Assembly: GCA_030248215.1 (NCBI GenBank)
Contig: JASANG010003995.1
Span: 124,001-188,000, forward strand
Reading direction: 5' to 3'
Source of the DNA: Enoplolaimus lenunculus
Lineage: Eukaryota > Nematoda > Enoplea > Enoplida > Thoracostomopsidae
Length of the DNA: 64,000 nt
Position 1 is the stretch's first letter. Each line of letters starts with the position of its first letter. Under the pieces are notes generated by a model. That model searched no databases and was not told where the DNA came from. It saw nothing but the letters and a program-made list of their open reading frames with translations. Below, piece by piece: positions 1 to 11,112 of this stretch. A program made the position numbers and the translations under genes.

Positions 1-1223
1 AAACCAATCGTCAGTTAAACCCAACAATTCGCAAAACTCTTGAATTTACGAAAACCAACACATTATATAAACTGTGAACAATAACAATAATAATTGCAGC
101 TTCGTTCTGCCGCTAATATACCCCGTTCTTTTTTGACTACGTCCCGGTTTTCATAGAACTTTACATTTCAGTCCTCACATTGGCATTTCAAGTTTTTACA
201 AATTTCTTCCGGCTTGGCTTGGTTACCACAATAACGGAAACAGAAACGAAAACGGATATCCGGTTACGCCTTGATTGAGACTCCGTGTATTTCCCGTTTC
301 CGCGGGATTTCAATGACAACCAATTTCAAGTGTAGCTTTCAACTCTGAGTATCGGATTAAAGACATTTACTACCAGATTTTGTCACGTTTGGTCCATCAA
401 AAATTCGCCCGATATATTTTTTAATACAATACAGTTGTCTGTTTACTGGACACTAAAAAACTGTCAATTAATACTAGTTGATTGGGTTGCAATATTTGCA
501 AGCGACGCCAACATAATTCCCACTAAATATCTGGTGAAATAAAATCTTCTCACAGAACAATGCAGGTAGAGTTAAACTTTACAAATTCTAGTTAGAACTA
601 TAAAAAGTTGTTATTAAGGCGTATAGGTACAAAATCAGTTAAAACAGTGCGCAAAATACGTATGTGGTCCGTTCAAGCCCTAATAATTTATGAATGCTAC
701 CGTTATTAGGTTTTTGGCTTTATTTTTTAACGGGATTTCATTTTTGTGTTGCTAGACGTTTTACGCTTACCAAGCGCGTATATATACGCTAGGAGAATTT
801 GACACTCAGTCCAGGAGCGGCTCGAAACTAGCTAACATTCTAGGGTCTCAAAAAAATTTCAGATGGGGCATTTAAACAGTTTAGTTGGGTTACCAGTGAG
901 GTTGAAACTTTTGTAGAAGAGTCCCATTTTTCTCAAAAGTGGGCTCAGCCTTTTTAACTCCAATCTGACTAAGGACCCAAACTCAAGCCGAAAACGTGTC
1001 CGATTTCTGAAATTTGTTGACTTATCCTATTCAATATGTTGCAATTTTTGGACACTGTGCATGTGTGTCGTGGCGATCCAAAATTTTTAACGCAGTGTAA
1101 TTACGTTCATGCAAAATTTTTGATTTGACCTTTATTGAGATGCCTACACTTGGGTGCCCCCTATGACCAGCCACTGTACGGTGCGTTCATGCATTATGTT
1201 GTTAAAAGGTTTTCACTCTGTAG
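1..1223. other. Upstream flank, no gene recognised
   Basis: No coding exon or clear mobile element could be supported here. The stretch is AT-rich with short palindromic pieces such as GGATATCCGG near 255-264. The 5' exons of the zinc-finger gene could lie here or left of the window; none was found with a matching splice phase. The piece around 655-700 (ACGTATGTGG followed by TTCAAGCCCTAATA) recurs in similar form near 28090-28125 and is probably the end of an uncharacterised repeat. Confidence 0.4.
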
Positions 1224-1226
1224 GAT

Positions 1227-4200
1227 ATGTGTCAAAACAATGGTATCCACAGTGGTTCATTATATCACGGTTTAAATTTGGCTGCCACCGACACAGTCAC
1301 TGTTTTTTCGACGTCACCCGTGGCAACTTCAAACAGTGTAATGAATTTGAAAAATTTTTCAAACAGTTCATCTGGCACAAATACAGCTCATATTGGCGCT
1401 TTGGTGGCAAAATCCACAGTAACACACTGTTACGGTAAATTAAGCGTTCCAGAACGCAGCGAACCAACCGCCGATACTGCAACGCTGTGTTCTGTGTGCG
1501 GCAGCAAGTTTAGTTCAAAGGTAAGGAATATTAATATTTCAATTTGACAAATCTCGGCTTACAATCACACAATATATACCGTTTTTCTTTTGAACAGAGT
1601 ATGAACTCTGGTCAGGCAGACGGCTAAAAAATTGGGTCGCTCGCTGCTTAGTTCTCCGAAAATTTAACCCCTTCTCACATTGAGTTGCCTGTAGGCAACT
1701 TAGTGCAGTGTATATACGTTAAATAGTATATATCGCACCGTGTTTAACAATTGCAACACATATACATAGTACTAAATCACCGCAAGACGTGAGAGCCCCC
1801 TCGGGCTCGAGCGTCAAGCTCCTATAGCTGAGTGGTGATGGTATACGCCTCCCACCAGAGTCACTGGAGTTCGAATCGTAGCATAAAAGTAGGTCTGTCA
1901 GGGGAAATAGAAAATATTCATGTGAGAAAGAGTTAAGCGCAAAAGTTTCAGTTTACTATCTTTAAGCTCAAAATTTTCAGTTTACTATCTATAAATTCCT
2001 TCAAACGAGCGTATATTTTAGTAGATGTTTTGTATTTTTACATTCAAAGTATTAAAACAATGGGGTCTTCCTCTTGAACACTGTCCACCCTCAGTTTTCT
2101 AAATTTTCAGGTTTTAGCGTGACAGACTAATAGGATTAGACTTAGGGTACACTGCAAAAAATGGTGAGTCAGATTGACTCTCTCCGAAATAGGCTCTACG
2201 GGACTGCACAAGCTAAGTCAAATTGGACTCCACCAGAGTCAAAATACGACTCACTTAGTCGCACGTTTGACACTGGCGGAGTCGAATTAGACTCAGTTTG
2301 TGTAGTCCCGTAGAGCCTATTTAGGAAAGAGTCAATTTGACTCACCATTTTTGCAGTGCAGGTAGGCTTTGTCTTTGGCTTATTCTTATGCTTCTTCCTG
2401 GGTTGGTAGGGAAAATCTGAAGCTATGCTTCACATTTTCCTTAACAACCAACCACGCTAAATCCTGGATCTACCAACATTTCTTTACACCGCAAAGCGTT
2501 GCCATTTTATATGAAGCAAATACCACTAGATACATGTAACCAGGGTTGTAACCGACCTGGGCCAAGGCCCGCGTTGTGCCCGCGGGTCTAAGCAAGCCGG
2601 GCTCGGGCTTGGTCCCAAATCTTGGTCCCGCGAGCCGAAATAAATCGGAGCAGTGCGTGACCTCTTTTTGTCGCATTAGGCCTGGTTTGATATTGTAATA
2701 AGATTCAGCTACGTATTTTTGAATCTAAATTCCTTTCAATTTTCATAAAAGATTATGGTCATGGCGTAGCCAAAATTTTGAAAAGTAGGGGTTACGCTCT
2801 GCAAAAATTTCGAAGGAAAGCTCCTTGAATTTCTAAATCGCAATCATTTACACCTATACGGATGTAGAATGTTCTATAAGTTCACTATACTAACAAGCGA
2901 GCTTGTTGGCTATTTAGAATCTTGAACTGCAGACGTTTCTGCTGCTGTTTCAAGAAATTCGCTAATGATTGGCGTGAAAACACAGTACAACATCTATTGT
3001 TATCCAAGCTCACTAGACGCGTGCTTTGTATACTTGCAAGCTGATTTACGACCGTCTGAGCGGCATTTTAGTGAAGGTGGCAATGAAGTATTTAACCATG
3101 TCTTGCAGTTTTTTTGCATCCGTCTGTAGTTGGAGCTCTTGTAGCTCTGGAGGATGCTGCACTAAACAGTATTTGGTGAAATATGAAAAAGAGTGTTATG
3201 TTTATACGGTTTGTTTTATGTTTTGTTTTCTTCCCTAAATCTATATAAAATTGTGGTATCGGGTCCAAGCGAGTCGGATGCGGGCGCTAAAAAACCGGGC
3301 CGGTTCCAACCCTGCATGCAACCAAGAACAAACGTATATTTACAAGGGTTTAAAATGGGATATTGATAACTTTCACAATCCGTTAACTACGCTGGTGTTA
3401 GCACAATTATATACTGTTCGTTGTTTAAAATCTATTCAACAGGCGTCACACTGGCAAAATTCCGCATGTGAATGTCGTAAATAAGGTAATCAAAGGGTAT
3501 TCGTACAATATTCATATACATTAATCGAAACCCGTTTAACAAACCATAGGGAGAGTCCCATCTATTTTATAACCATAATGCGTCCCGTGTAAATTTTTCC
3601 GCATTAATGCCGTAGCGTAACAAAAATTGCATTTGTATAAATCGAAAACGCTTAACATTAACGAGAGTGTTTATGTTTTATAGGTAACCCTCAGGCGTCA
3701 TATACGCGAGCGACACTTTGTTAGCCGTCGACAAGATCGGTCGTACTTCACATGTCCAGTTCAAAACTGCCAGTCAAAATACCAACAGAGACGGTTTGAT
3801 TATTCGTTAATTTTTTTAATTTTTCCTTTTGTATGTCGACAATTTTGGTCGTGGAATTTTGCATAGTTTTACAAAAAGTTAGCAAATTTACATCATTTCA
3901 ATTGCTTAATTTCTCCCCGTTTCCAGTTTCACCTTCGCTCCGGTATGTAGCACTTCCGCTTGCACCCTGCTAACTTTAGTCTCATGAACCTTATAACACG
4001 GCAAAATATGGTTCATCTACGCTGCAATACCATCATAGCTGAGAAAGTGGCACTAATTACTGCCCTGTACTTCGAGAATACGCTCTTCATAACGGGACGG
4101 CTTCGTAAAATAAACATTTTTACCGTTCAACACATCTGTATAACTGTATGAGATAACCAGTGCATCAATATTTAAACTTCATAGATATAAATTTATCACT

Positions 4201-4436
4201 AGTTTTTAAAGTTGTTCAAACAAAATATAATTATAAGCGCAGTTGAAAAAATTGGTAATTTGAAAGTTTCATTTTACAGCCATCTCATTGATCATTTGAC
4301 ACAGCGCCATTCAGGACGTTTGTATGACTGTTCAATTTGCGGGAAACGGTACCGAGTGCGACAGTCGTTATCTACACATATGAGAACAATCCACGGAATA
4401 AGAACAAAGCCCATTAAACGTTTAAAGACAGATTAG
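1227..4436 (+). CDS. C2H2 zinc-finger protein, three fingers (3' part or whole)
   Basis: Likely a DNA-binding nuclear protein with three C2H2 fingers. Exons are 1227-1520 (ends AAG|GTAAGG, phase 0), 3684-3793 (acceptor TATAG, donor CG|GTTTGA, phase 2) and 4280-4436 (acceptor TTACAG, stop TAG). They give 561 nt, 186 aa. Each of the first two fingers is split by an intron and becomes canonical only after splicing: finger 1 has C88, C91, H104, H109; finger 2 C122, C127, H140, H145; finger 3 C152, C155, H168, H173. All three use H-x4-H spacing. The tail is basic (KRLKTD). Residues 1-85 are Ser/Thr/Asn-rich with no domain I recognise. The true start is uncertain: TCTGTAG at 1217-1223 is a plausible acceptor in the same frame, so 1224-1520 may be an internal exon with more exons to the left. 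The family is certain; the orthologue is not identified. Confidence 0.85.
1668..1932 (+). mobile_element. TTAA-bounded MITE with tRNA-like core, copy 1
   Basis: Inverted ends CCCCTTCTCACAT (left) and ATGTGAGAAAGAG (right) are flanked by TTAA on both sides (1664-1667, 1933-1936), as in piggyBac-type elements. The middle has a tRNA-like piece: an A-box-like stretch around TAGCTGAGTGGTGATGG near 1825 and a B-box-like GAGTTCGAATC near 1868. Two other copies lie at 7533-7792 and 32370-32632 in the opposite orientation. Sequence outside the TTAA on the right (GCG..AAA..TTTCAGTTTACTATCT) is shared with the matching flank of the other copies, so the real boundary on that side may lie further out. Confidence 0.6.
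2150..2358. mobile_element. CACTGCA foldback MITE, copy 1
   Basis: The 209-bp element begins CACTGCAAAAAATGGTGA and ends TCACCATTTTTGCAGTG. Most of its length is one imperfect inverted repeat: both arms carry a GACTC/GAGTC series and a CTACGGGACT/AGTCCCGTAG block. It has no coding capacity. A second copy is at 61064-61267. A target-site duplication is not clear, so the transposon superfamily is not assigned. Confidence 0.75.
2530..2660. repeat. GC-rich repeat-like segment
   Basis: A short GC-rich island in AT-rich surroundings, with repeated GGGC and CCCG motifs (for example GCCCGCGGG and GGGCTCGGGC). It resembles the termini of GC-rich MITEs elsewhere in the window, but neither ends nor a target duplication could be placed. 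Confidence 0.25.
3249..3330 (+). repeat. tRNA-like segment, possibly SINE
   Basis: GGTTCCAACCC at 3302-3312 fits a Pol III B box, and the preceding GGTCCAAGCGAGTCGG could be a weak A box. The would-be acceptor arms (TTGTGG and GCATGCAA) pair only partly, and no anticodon arm forms well, so a working tRNA gene is unlikely. It lies in intron 1 of the zinc-finger gene. Confidence 0.25.
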
Positions 4437-4689
4437 TCCGGTCTACAATGCAACGATCTATGGAAGCATAATATATATTATTTTTCGCCGTCAATAGCAG
4501 CAAGTCAAATGTTTTTCGCTTTTTGCTCGTATATATGCTATTGAAAAGTGAGACGTATGTTGCATTTATTTCAACATTGGTATGTTTACTGTGGTGATCC
4601 GAAAATATGAGATTAAATAAGAAAGGGGTCCGAATCAACGAAGAACATGAGTCTATAGTCTATACTTTCTAATACAGTGATTGTAAATG

Positions 4690-4695
4690 AATAAA
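4690..4695 (+). terminator. Poly(A) signal of the zinc-finger gene
   Basis: AATAAA lies 254 bp after the stop codon of the zinc-finger gene on the same strand, inside AT-rich sequence. It is the first perfect hexamer I noted downstream. The cleavage site itself cannot be seen. Confidence 0.5.
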
Positions 4696-5423
4696 ACTCA
4701 AAAATTTAGAGTCCACAAACGTCAATTGTCTTTCATTATTGTTTTCGAACCAATTGAATCAGCTGAGATACTTGCGTTTTGTTCAGGAATATTTCTCTAC
4801 CGTTTTGTTTTACCTACAATTATATGCATTTAACACAACAATACCTGTATGCTTTCGATTTGCGCTCAGTTTATTAACAATGTGCATTATTTTTCTTGTG
4901 ATGTACCTCGGCCCATACAGTTTAGAGCCGTGATGCCACCGCCGTGCCTTTGAAGTATAGGTATTTGGCACACAGTCAATGAATGCCTCAACGTACCTTA
5001 AATCCATCTCAAGTAGGCCGAACTCCTATACCGCGGAACTAGCGGTACCAAAAAAGTGAAGGCAAAAATATTTAATATAACGTTTAAAGTATAACCTACA
5101 CCTGGTTTATAGCGTAAATTTAAAACACAATGTGTAAATTTTCTTCAGGATGCACTGAAACTTTCAGGACCGCAGCCAGTTTCCCATGCTAGAGGGGGGC
5201 TAAAACTACTCGAATTCAGGATGGGCTTGTAGGGAGCTCCCAAGTCGTACAACTGGGTCTAAAAATTTTATAGGGGGAACCAAAAGTTTTAAGAGGTCTG
5301 CACCTCGCCTGCCCCCCGCTGGCTGCGGGCCTTTGCTAGGTAGTTAGTTTATTCAAGAAACCAAAAATTGTATGTTTTGGGGCCGCGGTGCAAATCAGTG
5401 GTAGCACTGCTTTGTTGTCCTTT

Positions 5424-5510
5424 CAACGCTTAGGCTTAGGCTTAGCCTTGTGAAAAGCTCATTCTTACGCTTAGGCTTAGGGTTATGCTTAGGCGTTAGG
5501 CTTAATAATA
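5424..5510 (+). repeat. Degenerate TTAGGC tract
   Basis: About ten perfect or near-perfect TTAGGC-type units (GCTTAGGCTTAGGCTTAG and relatives) are followed by TAATATGCTTATAATACTGTT. The same pair of modules, TTAGGC-like repeats then AATATGCTTATACTACTGTT, recurs near 15600, 21180, 21910, 30440, 31460 and 62380. This suggests a dispersed element that carries the hexamers rather than independent simple repeats. Confidence 0.6.
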
Positions 5511-6619
5511 TGCTTATAATACTGTTCCGCCCTTTTTCTTTACATTGACCGAACATTGCTGCAGCAATGTATACATTCCAGCATTTGTTGAAACTATTCA
5601 TGCATACTTTCTATGCTCATAATTTTGCTCAATCTTATTAATAATCTCATATATGTAATCGTAATTTAGGTACTCATGGTACGATGAAGAGCGCAATTGT
5701 GTTCTATAAGCTAACAGCGTTTCGAGACAGCTAAACTTCGCTATTCCCGGTTACATAAGATTTAAAGTTATAAATACTTCTGTCTACCAAAAATTAGAGT
5801 TTTAGAATATTTCTCTGTTGAATCGGTTCGCTTTGTCGGCTAAACTATACTTGTCTAGGGTCTTTTCGGTTATCCCGCGGTGACAGTTTGCTCAAAAATT
5901 GCGCGATTTTGAAAGTTTTTGCATATATAAATTTATTTTTCTCGTGACCTCACTTGATTTATTCGACACTGAAAATTTAAATTTAAAATAATTCAATTAG
6001 TTGTGATCCTAATGTTTCTCCATAAAACGGATCAGTTTGTTTGAATGTATTGATTTGCCTGTTTCAGATAATTAGTAAGCCTGTTTTATTCATTCATCCT
6101 GTTTTATAAAATGTTATCACTATTATTTGATTAGTCTGACTAGGTATAGATATATATCGTACAATTATAGAACTTTAAATATACTACTCGTTTTTCAAAT
6201 ATACATCTCCTTCCAGTTTGTCTTCAATAAATACTTCATAACTGTGTTTGCTAACTTACATGAAAAGATAGCCAGCAAATGCAATAATCTTTCACATTTT
6301 TTGAAACTTTCAAATTTCTTCGGCTTGTACAATCTTAATCAGCTCGAACTTCAGCGTAGGCTTTGCCAAAGTCTTAAATATATGCTTAAAGATAAAAGTT
6401 AGTGTTTTCCTAAACCGAAGCTTAAGACCAAGCTTGAATCGCAGTGTAAATGTGGTAAAAGTGTAAGAGCCAAAGGGAGCTTCAATTGTTGCTTCAATCT
6501 ATTCGTTAAATTGGTTAGGTTATCAGATGTTCGCCCAAGAATTGCCGATGTTGTAAGCTTATGGTAGTATCGCTCTTATTTTTATTTGTATGCGTGAAAT
6601 ATTTTCGCTATAGTTTCAC

Positions 6620-6961
6620 TGTAGACCTCGGTTGTCCCCGGCTCCGGTAGAATTTCAGGTTCTAGCAATTTCGGCAGCGAAAACTGTTGCTGTTTCACGA
6701 AAAATATGTTGTCCGGTGAGTTCAGATTTAACATTTGGTACCATTGCGACAAGCTTATTGCCAGACTTTCTTACAAAATATGCCTAAAACCAAAATTTTT
6801 TGGCGACACTACAGATATTTGTTAAAATTAGCAATTTAAAGCACTACTTGAACTGTAATTTTGCTTCACTTCCGGGTTTTACCTCCGGCTCAGGCAAATT
6901 TGCTTGATTTCCAACGCCGGTTACCGCTCCAGTATATATCTTTCACCTCCGGGTGCACCCT
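6620..6961. mobile_element. Decayed hAT-like MITE
   Basis: The right end CTCCGGGTGCACCCTG matches the terminus shared by the hAT-like MITEs of the window. The left part holds related CCCCGGCTCCGGTAG-type sub-terminal motifs. The left end and target duplication could not be fixed, so the start is approximate. Confidence 0.35.
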
Positions 6962-7532
6962 GGTAAACAGTTTATTATAGTTTCATGAGTATATATTTTA
7001 TGCTCTTGTAGCATGTGATTATAGTGGAATGCAACTTTAGTGAACTATCAAAAAAGTAGTAAATTTGCTGTTTATAGCGCAAATGTTCATGATACTTTTT
7101 TTGTTAACATAGTAACAATGCGCATTTTGTTTGTGTGACAAAGAGTTGACACATTTTATCTGTTTTACGCTTTACGAAAGCTTCAGCAGTAGGTTTTTGT
7201 TGTAATGACATCCAGTATTTTCGTATGCCTACTATCAGTTACTGCGAACAAAAACTTACTGAAACATTATTAAACAGTAAAGCCGAGTCAACACTAAAAT
7301 ACATTTTATACGTATATTTAGTGTAAAAATACAGTGTTTAAAAATGAGAAAAACAGTGATAAATTCAGGGATGGAAACAAAAGCGTTTACATGAGAACAA
7401 AGATAACAAGCTGACCCTTAAAGAGTGAGGAAGACCGGGCTCACTTGCAGAGATTTGACCGAAAAAATTACTTTTACTAAAGATAAATTTGTTTTACATT
7501 TAAAGATAGTAAAGTGAAAATTTTTCGCTTTA

Positions 7533-7792
7533 CCCTGTATCACATGAATGTTTTCTATTTCATCTGAGACCTACTTTCATACTAGGATTCTAACTCCAGT
7601 GACTGGAGTGGGACGCGTTTACCATCACCACTCAGCTATGGGGGCTTGACGCTCGAGCCCGAGGGGGCTCTCCCGTCTTGTGGTGATTTAGTACTATGTA
7701 TACGTGTTGCAATTGTTAAACACTGTGCTATATATTAGTTAACGTATATACACTGCGCTGAGTTGCCCGTAATCAACTCAATGTGAGAAGGG
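7533..7792 (-). mobile_element. TTAA-bounded MITE with tRNA-like core, copy 2
   Basis: Reverse-orientation relative of the copy at 1668-1932. The right boundary keeps TTAA (7793-7796); the left one reads TTTA. The complement carries the same A-box-like TAGCTGAGTGGTGATGG piece, while the B box has decayed to GAGTTAGAATC. The outer left flank (AAAGATAGTAAAGTG) is shared with the copy at 32370. Confidence 0.6.
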
Positions 7793-8112
7793 TTAATGTT
7801 TTAATGTAAGCCGAAATTAAACCATCTGACCGCTCGCGCAATAATTGTAGAAACGAAACATTCAGTGTTTGCATGAACATTTTCAAACACTCAAGTTTAA
7901 GTTTAGCTTGACAATGCGTTATTCTTCAGATTAAGTAGCTGAATATCACGTCTGATGTTTGTTCATTCTGCACTTTGCATTTAGATGAGGTTTAAACAAA
8001 GGCTTTATTTGGTTTAGGTTAAGGCATCGTTTAAAGGTTTGAACAATCAAAGCCACGTACGTTTGATTTTGGAATAATAGAGTGCCGAGCCGTACTTAGT
8101 GTCCCCGAACCG

Positions 8113-8349
8113 TCAACTGCTTGGTTCGGCCTGAAACAGCCCTTCAATATCGGAATCAATCAATTTTATAAGCTCCACATGGATCTGAATGTAAAACGTT
8201 CGAGGTTTTGGATAAAAGTTTGTCTTCAAATATTTATTTCTACCAAACCTGCGGGTTTTAATTTTTGTTGATTTCTCACGGGCACGGAGAAACAATAAGC
8301 TTTTTACGTCTGTTTCTAATTTTTGCTTATTTTCAAGACAAAGATACAC
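8113..8349 (-). other. Unassigned ORF, 78 codons
   Basis: An open frame of charged, natural-looking composition with Lys/Arg-rich and Ile/Leu-rich parts, ending in LFQAEPSS. On the other strand a basic open frame (8323-8523, QRELRSKHKRRLAKG) overlaps its 5' end and has a possible CCTCAG acceptor at 8362-8367. No domain is recognised and no splice partner was found. It may be an exon of an unknown gene or decayed transposon coding sequence. Confidence 0.2.
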
Positions 8350-8617
8350 CAGAGACGCCGACCTCAGGTTAGGAAGCCAAAATTCAACCGAATGCCCTTA
8401 GTTTTGCAACGTGAGCTACGTTCAAAACATAAACGCAGGTTGGCAAAAGGGCCTCAACGAAAAACAAATTATGTCGAAGTTTCGATTGTATGCATATACT
8501 TTCTTAAAAAGGACAGCAAATAGTATACATACATTAGAACCATACAATCTGGTTAGCCCCTATGTGCTAGCAATTCTTTGTTGCGGGTTTCCTAAAACCA
8601 AGAGCTGATAATATTCT

Positions 8618-8930
8618 TACACGAGTGTGTAACAAAATTAAATTGTGCGTGGTACAAAATTTACCTGCGCTCGTTGCGTTTTTGCCCTACACCCCATTTA
8701 AGGGGTCAATTTCAGTTTTAATGCACACAATTACTATTAAAACTGCCTCTTGTTTTTAAAAATGTAAACGCATACGGAGTATGTTTAAAGTTAACAGATT
8801 AGAATGTATCTGTATTGTTTCCTGAAAATTTTTAGCCCCCCTAAAGTAAGGGGTAGATTAAAAATGTAACGAGCGCCAGGTACATTTTTTCTGCACAGAA
8901 ATATACCCAGTTGCATGCTCTTTTCGCAGA
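8618..8930. mobile_element. Foldback MITE with CCCC/GGGG arms, copy 1
   Basis: The two arms form an imperfect long inverted repeat. The left arm has GAGTGTGTAAC, then CTCGTTGCGTTTTTGCC and ACCCCATTTAAGGGG. The right arm, read in complement, has GCATGCAACTGGGTATA, CTCGTTACATTTTTA and CTACCCCTTACTTTAGG. A fuller copy is at 60476-60760 and a partial one at 27530-27685. There is no coding capacity, and the ends are approximate. Confidence 0.5.
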
Positions 8931-9083
8931 GTATATACCATGCACTCGTGAGATAACAGATCAAATATTTTCATTTAATTGATTATGCGCTTAAAACAAA
9001 ATTCAAATGTTGCAAAATTGTAGCCACTTCCTTACTGTGACTTCTATGAAAAATTGCAGACCGAATAACGATTTCAAAAGCTA

Positions 9084-9153
9084 AAGACCCAAGCCAGAAT
9101 CGAACCGGTCCTAGCCAGAAACAATCAAACCTGCGACACGACTGCGCCACAAC
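9084..9153 (-). repeat. tRNA-derived segment
   Basis: In complement it has an A-box-like TGGCGCAGTCGTGT and a B-box GGTTCGATTC (from 9094-9106). The T-arm can form four pairs, but the anticodon and acceptor arms do not fold well. It is best read as a tRNA pseudogene or SINE head, not a working tRNA. Confidence 0.3.
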
Positions 9154-9565
9154 AATACCAAAACTGCTCTACCCTATTAGCGTCTCATATATGCTTGTTG
9201 TAAACAGGGCCAAATATTGATTGTGTCTTATATAGACATCGATGTATGCAAATTAGGTTTGGTCGTTTAGCACAGGGATGTCAAAAATAGGATTATCGTT
9301 TTCGAGTGGGGATCACCAGTAATGTGCAATTACCACTTTTTCTACTGCCCGGCAAATATACAAATTTTAAGAATTATCAAGCATTTTATTATGGTATATT
9401 GTTGCGTTTCAAGAAGCTGTACCAATCATTTTAGGCTCAGTAATTCAACAACAAACGACTTCGTTGTGAAATATACGTTAACTAAGAACAAGTTCAGTAG
9501 AATCCAATAAGCTTTACTAGAAGACAGTTACCGCATTGTTGAATATTTTTAATACAAGGAAACGT

Positions 9566-9667
9566 TTAATGATCAGAATATTGGTCCATTACGCTGAGGG
9601 CCGTCCTGATGTAACGGGCAACAACAAGCAGAAGTGCAGCGTAGGTAAACCACCGATCAAAACACGC
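9566..9667 (-). CDS. Possible terminal exon with a membrane segment
   Basis: Read on the minus strand, AATCAG at 9673-9668 is a good acceptor. It is followed by an open frame of 33 codons and a TAA stop. The peptide begins ACFDRWFTYAALLLVVARYI and ends SVMDQYSDH, so it has one hydrophobic run of about 15 residues followed by charged residues. Codon choice looks like real coding sequence. Upstream exons would lie at higher coordinates, where a diverged duplicated repeat (9680-9980) begins at once; none was found. I do not recognise the family. It may belong to a gene whose other exons are small or lie beyond that repeat. Confidence 0.3.
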   Translation of the reverse strand, partial: ACFDRWFTYAALLLVVARYIRTALSVMDQYSDH

Positions 9668-10261
9668 CTGATTAAATTTATTTATGCACAATAAACAGGG
9701 GTGGCGGGCCAGAGGGGTTCCGGTGTCAGCAACCCTCGTTTGGGATTTTACTTCTTTTACTGGAACAGCTAAGATTTCTAATAAAGCATACAACTGTTTT
9801 TGGCGCTGTTCGTGTGAGAATAGCTTAGTGTGGGGCTTGGGGAACGCAGCCCCCCATTTTGCTTAGGGTGCCTTGAAATCGCAGGGGTTTACAGGGCAGT
9901 AGTCTAGTAAATTTATTATACACAATACACAAGGGCGTAGCAAGGAGGGTTTCAGGTGTCGACTCGACCCATTTTGGCTTAGAGATTTAGCAAATATACG
10001 TTCGGCTTATCTACAAGTGAAAATTTTGCCTACGGATCTATTTACATTACACCTACATATTTCTGACATATTGCGGCAGTGACTCCTTAGTCTTACTCAT
10101 TCTGAAACTGTAGGCACAACTCGTAGCTATCAATAGCCAAACAAAACAAATCTAACTAAACTAACGTCTTTTACGTTGAACCTAATTATAAAACATTTAG
10201 TTTTCAAAATGCTCATTGATCGCTGAGAAAAATTCAGATGACCTATCCGATGGAATATATA

Positions 10262-10412
10262 ACAAAAAAAAAAACAGCAAAAAAAAAGACACCAAAAAAA
10301 AAAAAAACGCCAAAAAAAAAAAAAAAACAAAAAAAATATTTTAAAAAAAAAAAAAACAACAAAACCCCAAACACAACCCCCCAAAAAAAAAAAAAAAAAA
10401 ACCCCAACCCCC
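10262..10412. repeat. A-rich low-complexity tract
   Basis: About 150 bp of runs of A broken by single C or G, then CCCC-rich interruptions. Open frames of 84-95 codons on both strands here are composition artefacts. It could be an expanded poly(A) tail of an old retroposon or a low-quality assembly patch. Confidence 0.7.
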
Positions 10413-10915
10413 TTCACAAATTCGCCCCATGTGCTAAACTAAAAATCAAAAAATCTCCTACAAGTCCATATATTCAAGGAAACACATTGTAAAGCCTGTA
10501 TTCCGGAAATTTTACTTATTTTAGAAGAGATTGCTTAGTTTGACTTGTTTAAAAAGAGGCGGTCTCGCAGACCGTCTCAAAATTAGCGCTGCCATACTTC
10601 GTTGCATAGTTAATTGTAAAAAAGTGGGCCGGAGGCCAAATTATAATTGGGGCCAAATATAATTCAGGGTGATTCCAACCGAACATAATAGCAGGCACAC
10701 GTACAGTCCCTGCCGCAGAAGAATGGCGGTCTTTTACATTCTCCTACCGGCATGCATTTGCCCAAAATCCAACGAATTTTTTGCATATTTCAACTTCTTA
10801 CCGCCTTCCGTCATTGTTTCACACCAAACTGTTTTGAAAAATTCGATTTTTAATGTCCCAAGGTCTTCCTTTGGACCAAAAATTAATACTTTTTGTGAAA
10901 AAGTAGCTTGCAAAA

Positions 10916-11112
10916 ATGAGTCTAATGGTTCTAAAATTTTCACAAGCAGACGCCTGGTTGACAAGTTCTTTTCAAATAACTGATTTATCGCCATCCCAAA
11001 TAGTTGGCAACGCACCGAATCAGTCGTTTGAACATAAATCGCTTACCAATCGCCTGAATGCGGAATGGTGGACGCCATTCCACTCAGATCCGCAAGCTGC
11101 GTCGACTGGTAT
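10916..11112 (+). other. Orphan exon-like ORF
   Basis: The open frame reading from LKFSQADAWLTSSFQITDL to NAEWWTPFHSDPQAASTG has balanced composition. It is preceded by possible acceptors (CACAAG, AAGCAG near 10940-10946) and ends at ACTG|GTATGT (11106-11112), a good donor. A mariner-like MITE starts at 11116, immediately after the donor. No partner exon is identified and no domain recognised. Overlapping frames of 104 aa (plus) and 93 aa (minus) at 10669-11015 are alternatives. Confidence 0.25.

Noticed and set aside
1820-1890. Functional tRNA (Gly-like) gene
   Set aside because: The piece is repeated with the same flanks inside a MITE, arms mispair, and two of three copies have damaged boxes.
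4212-4279. Start of the third zinc-finger exon at ATG 4212
   Set aside because: TTACAG at 4274-4279 is a good acceptor, and joining at 4280 restores a canonical second finger; the sequence before it is intron.
9084-9153. Functional tRNA gene on the minus strand
   Set aside because: B box is good, but the acceptor and anticodon arms do not pair.
10130-10492. Lys-rich (plus) and Phe-rich (minus) open frames
   Set aside because: They follow directly from the A-rich low-complexity tract; no codon structure or domain.
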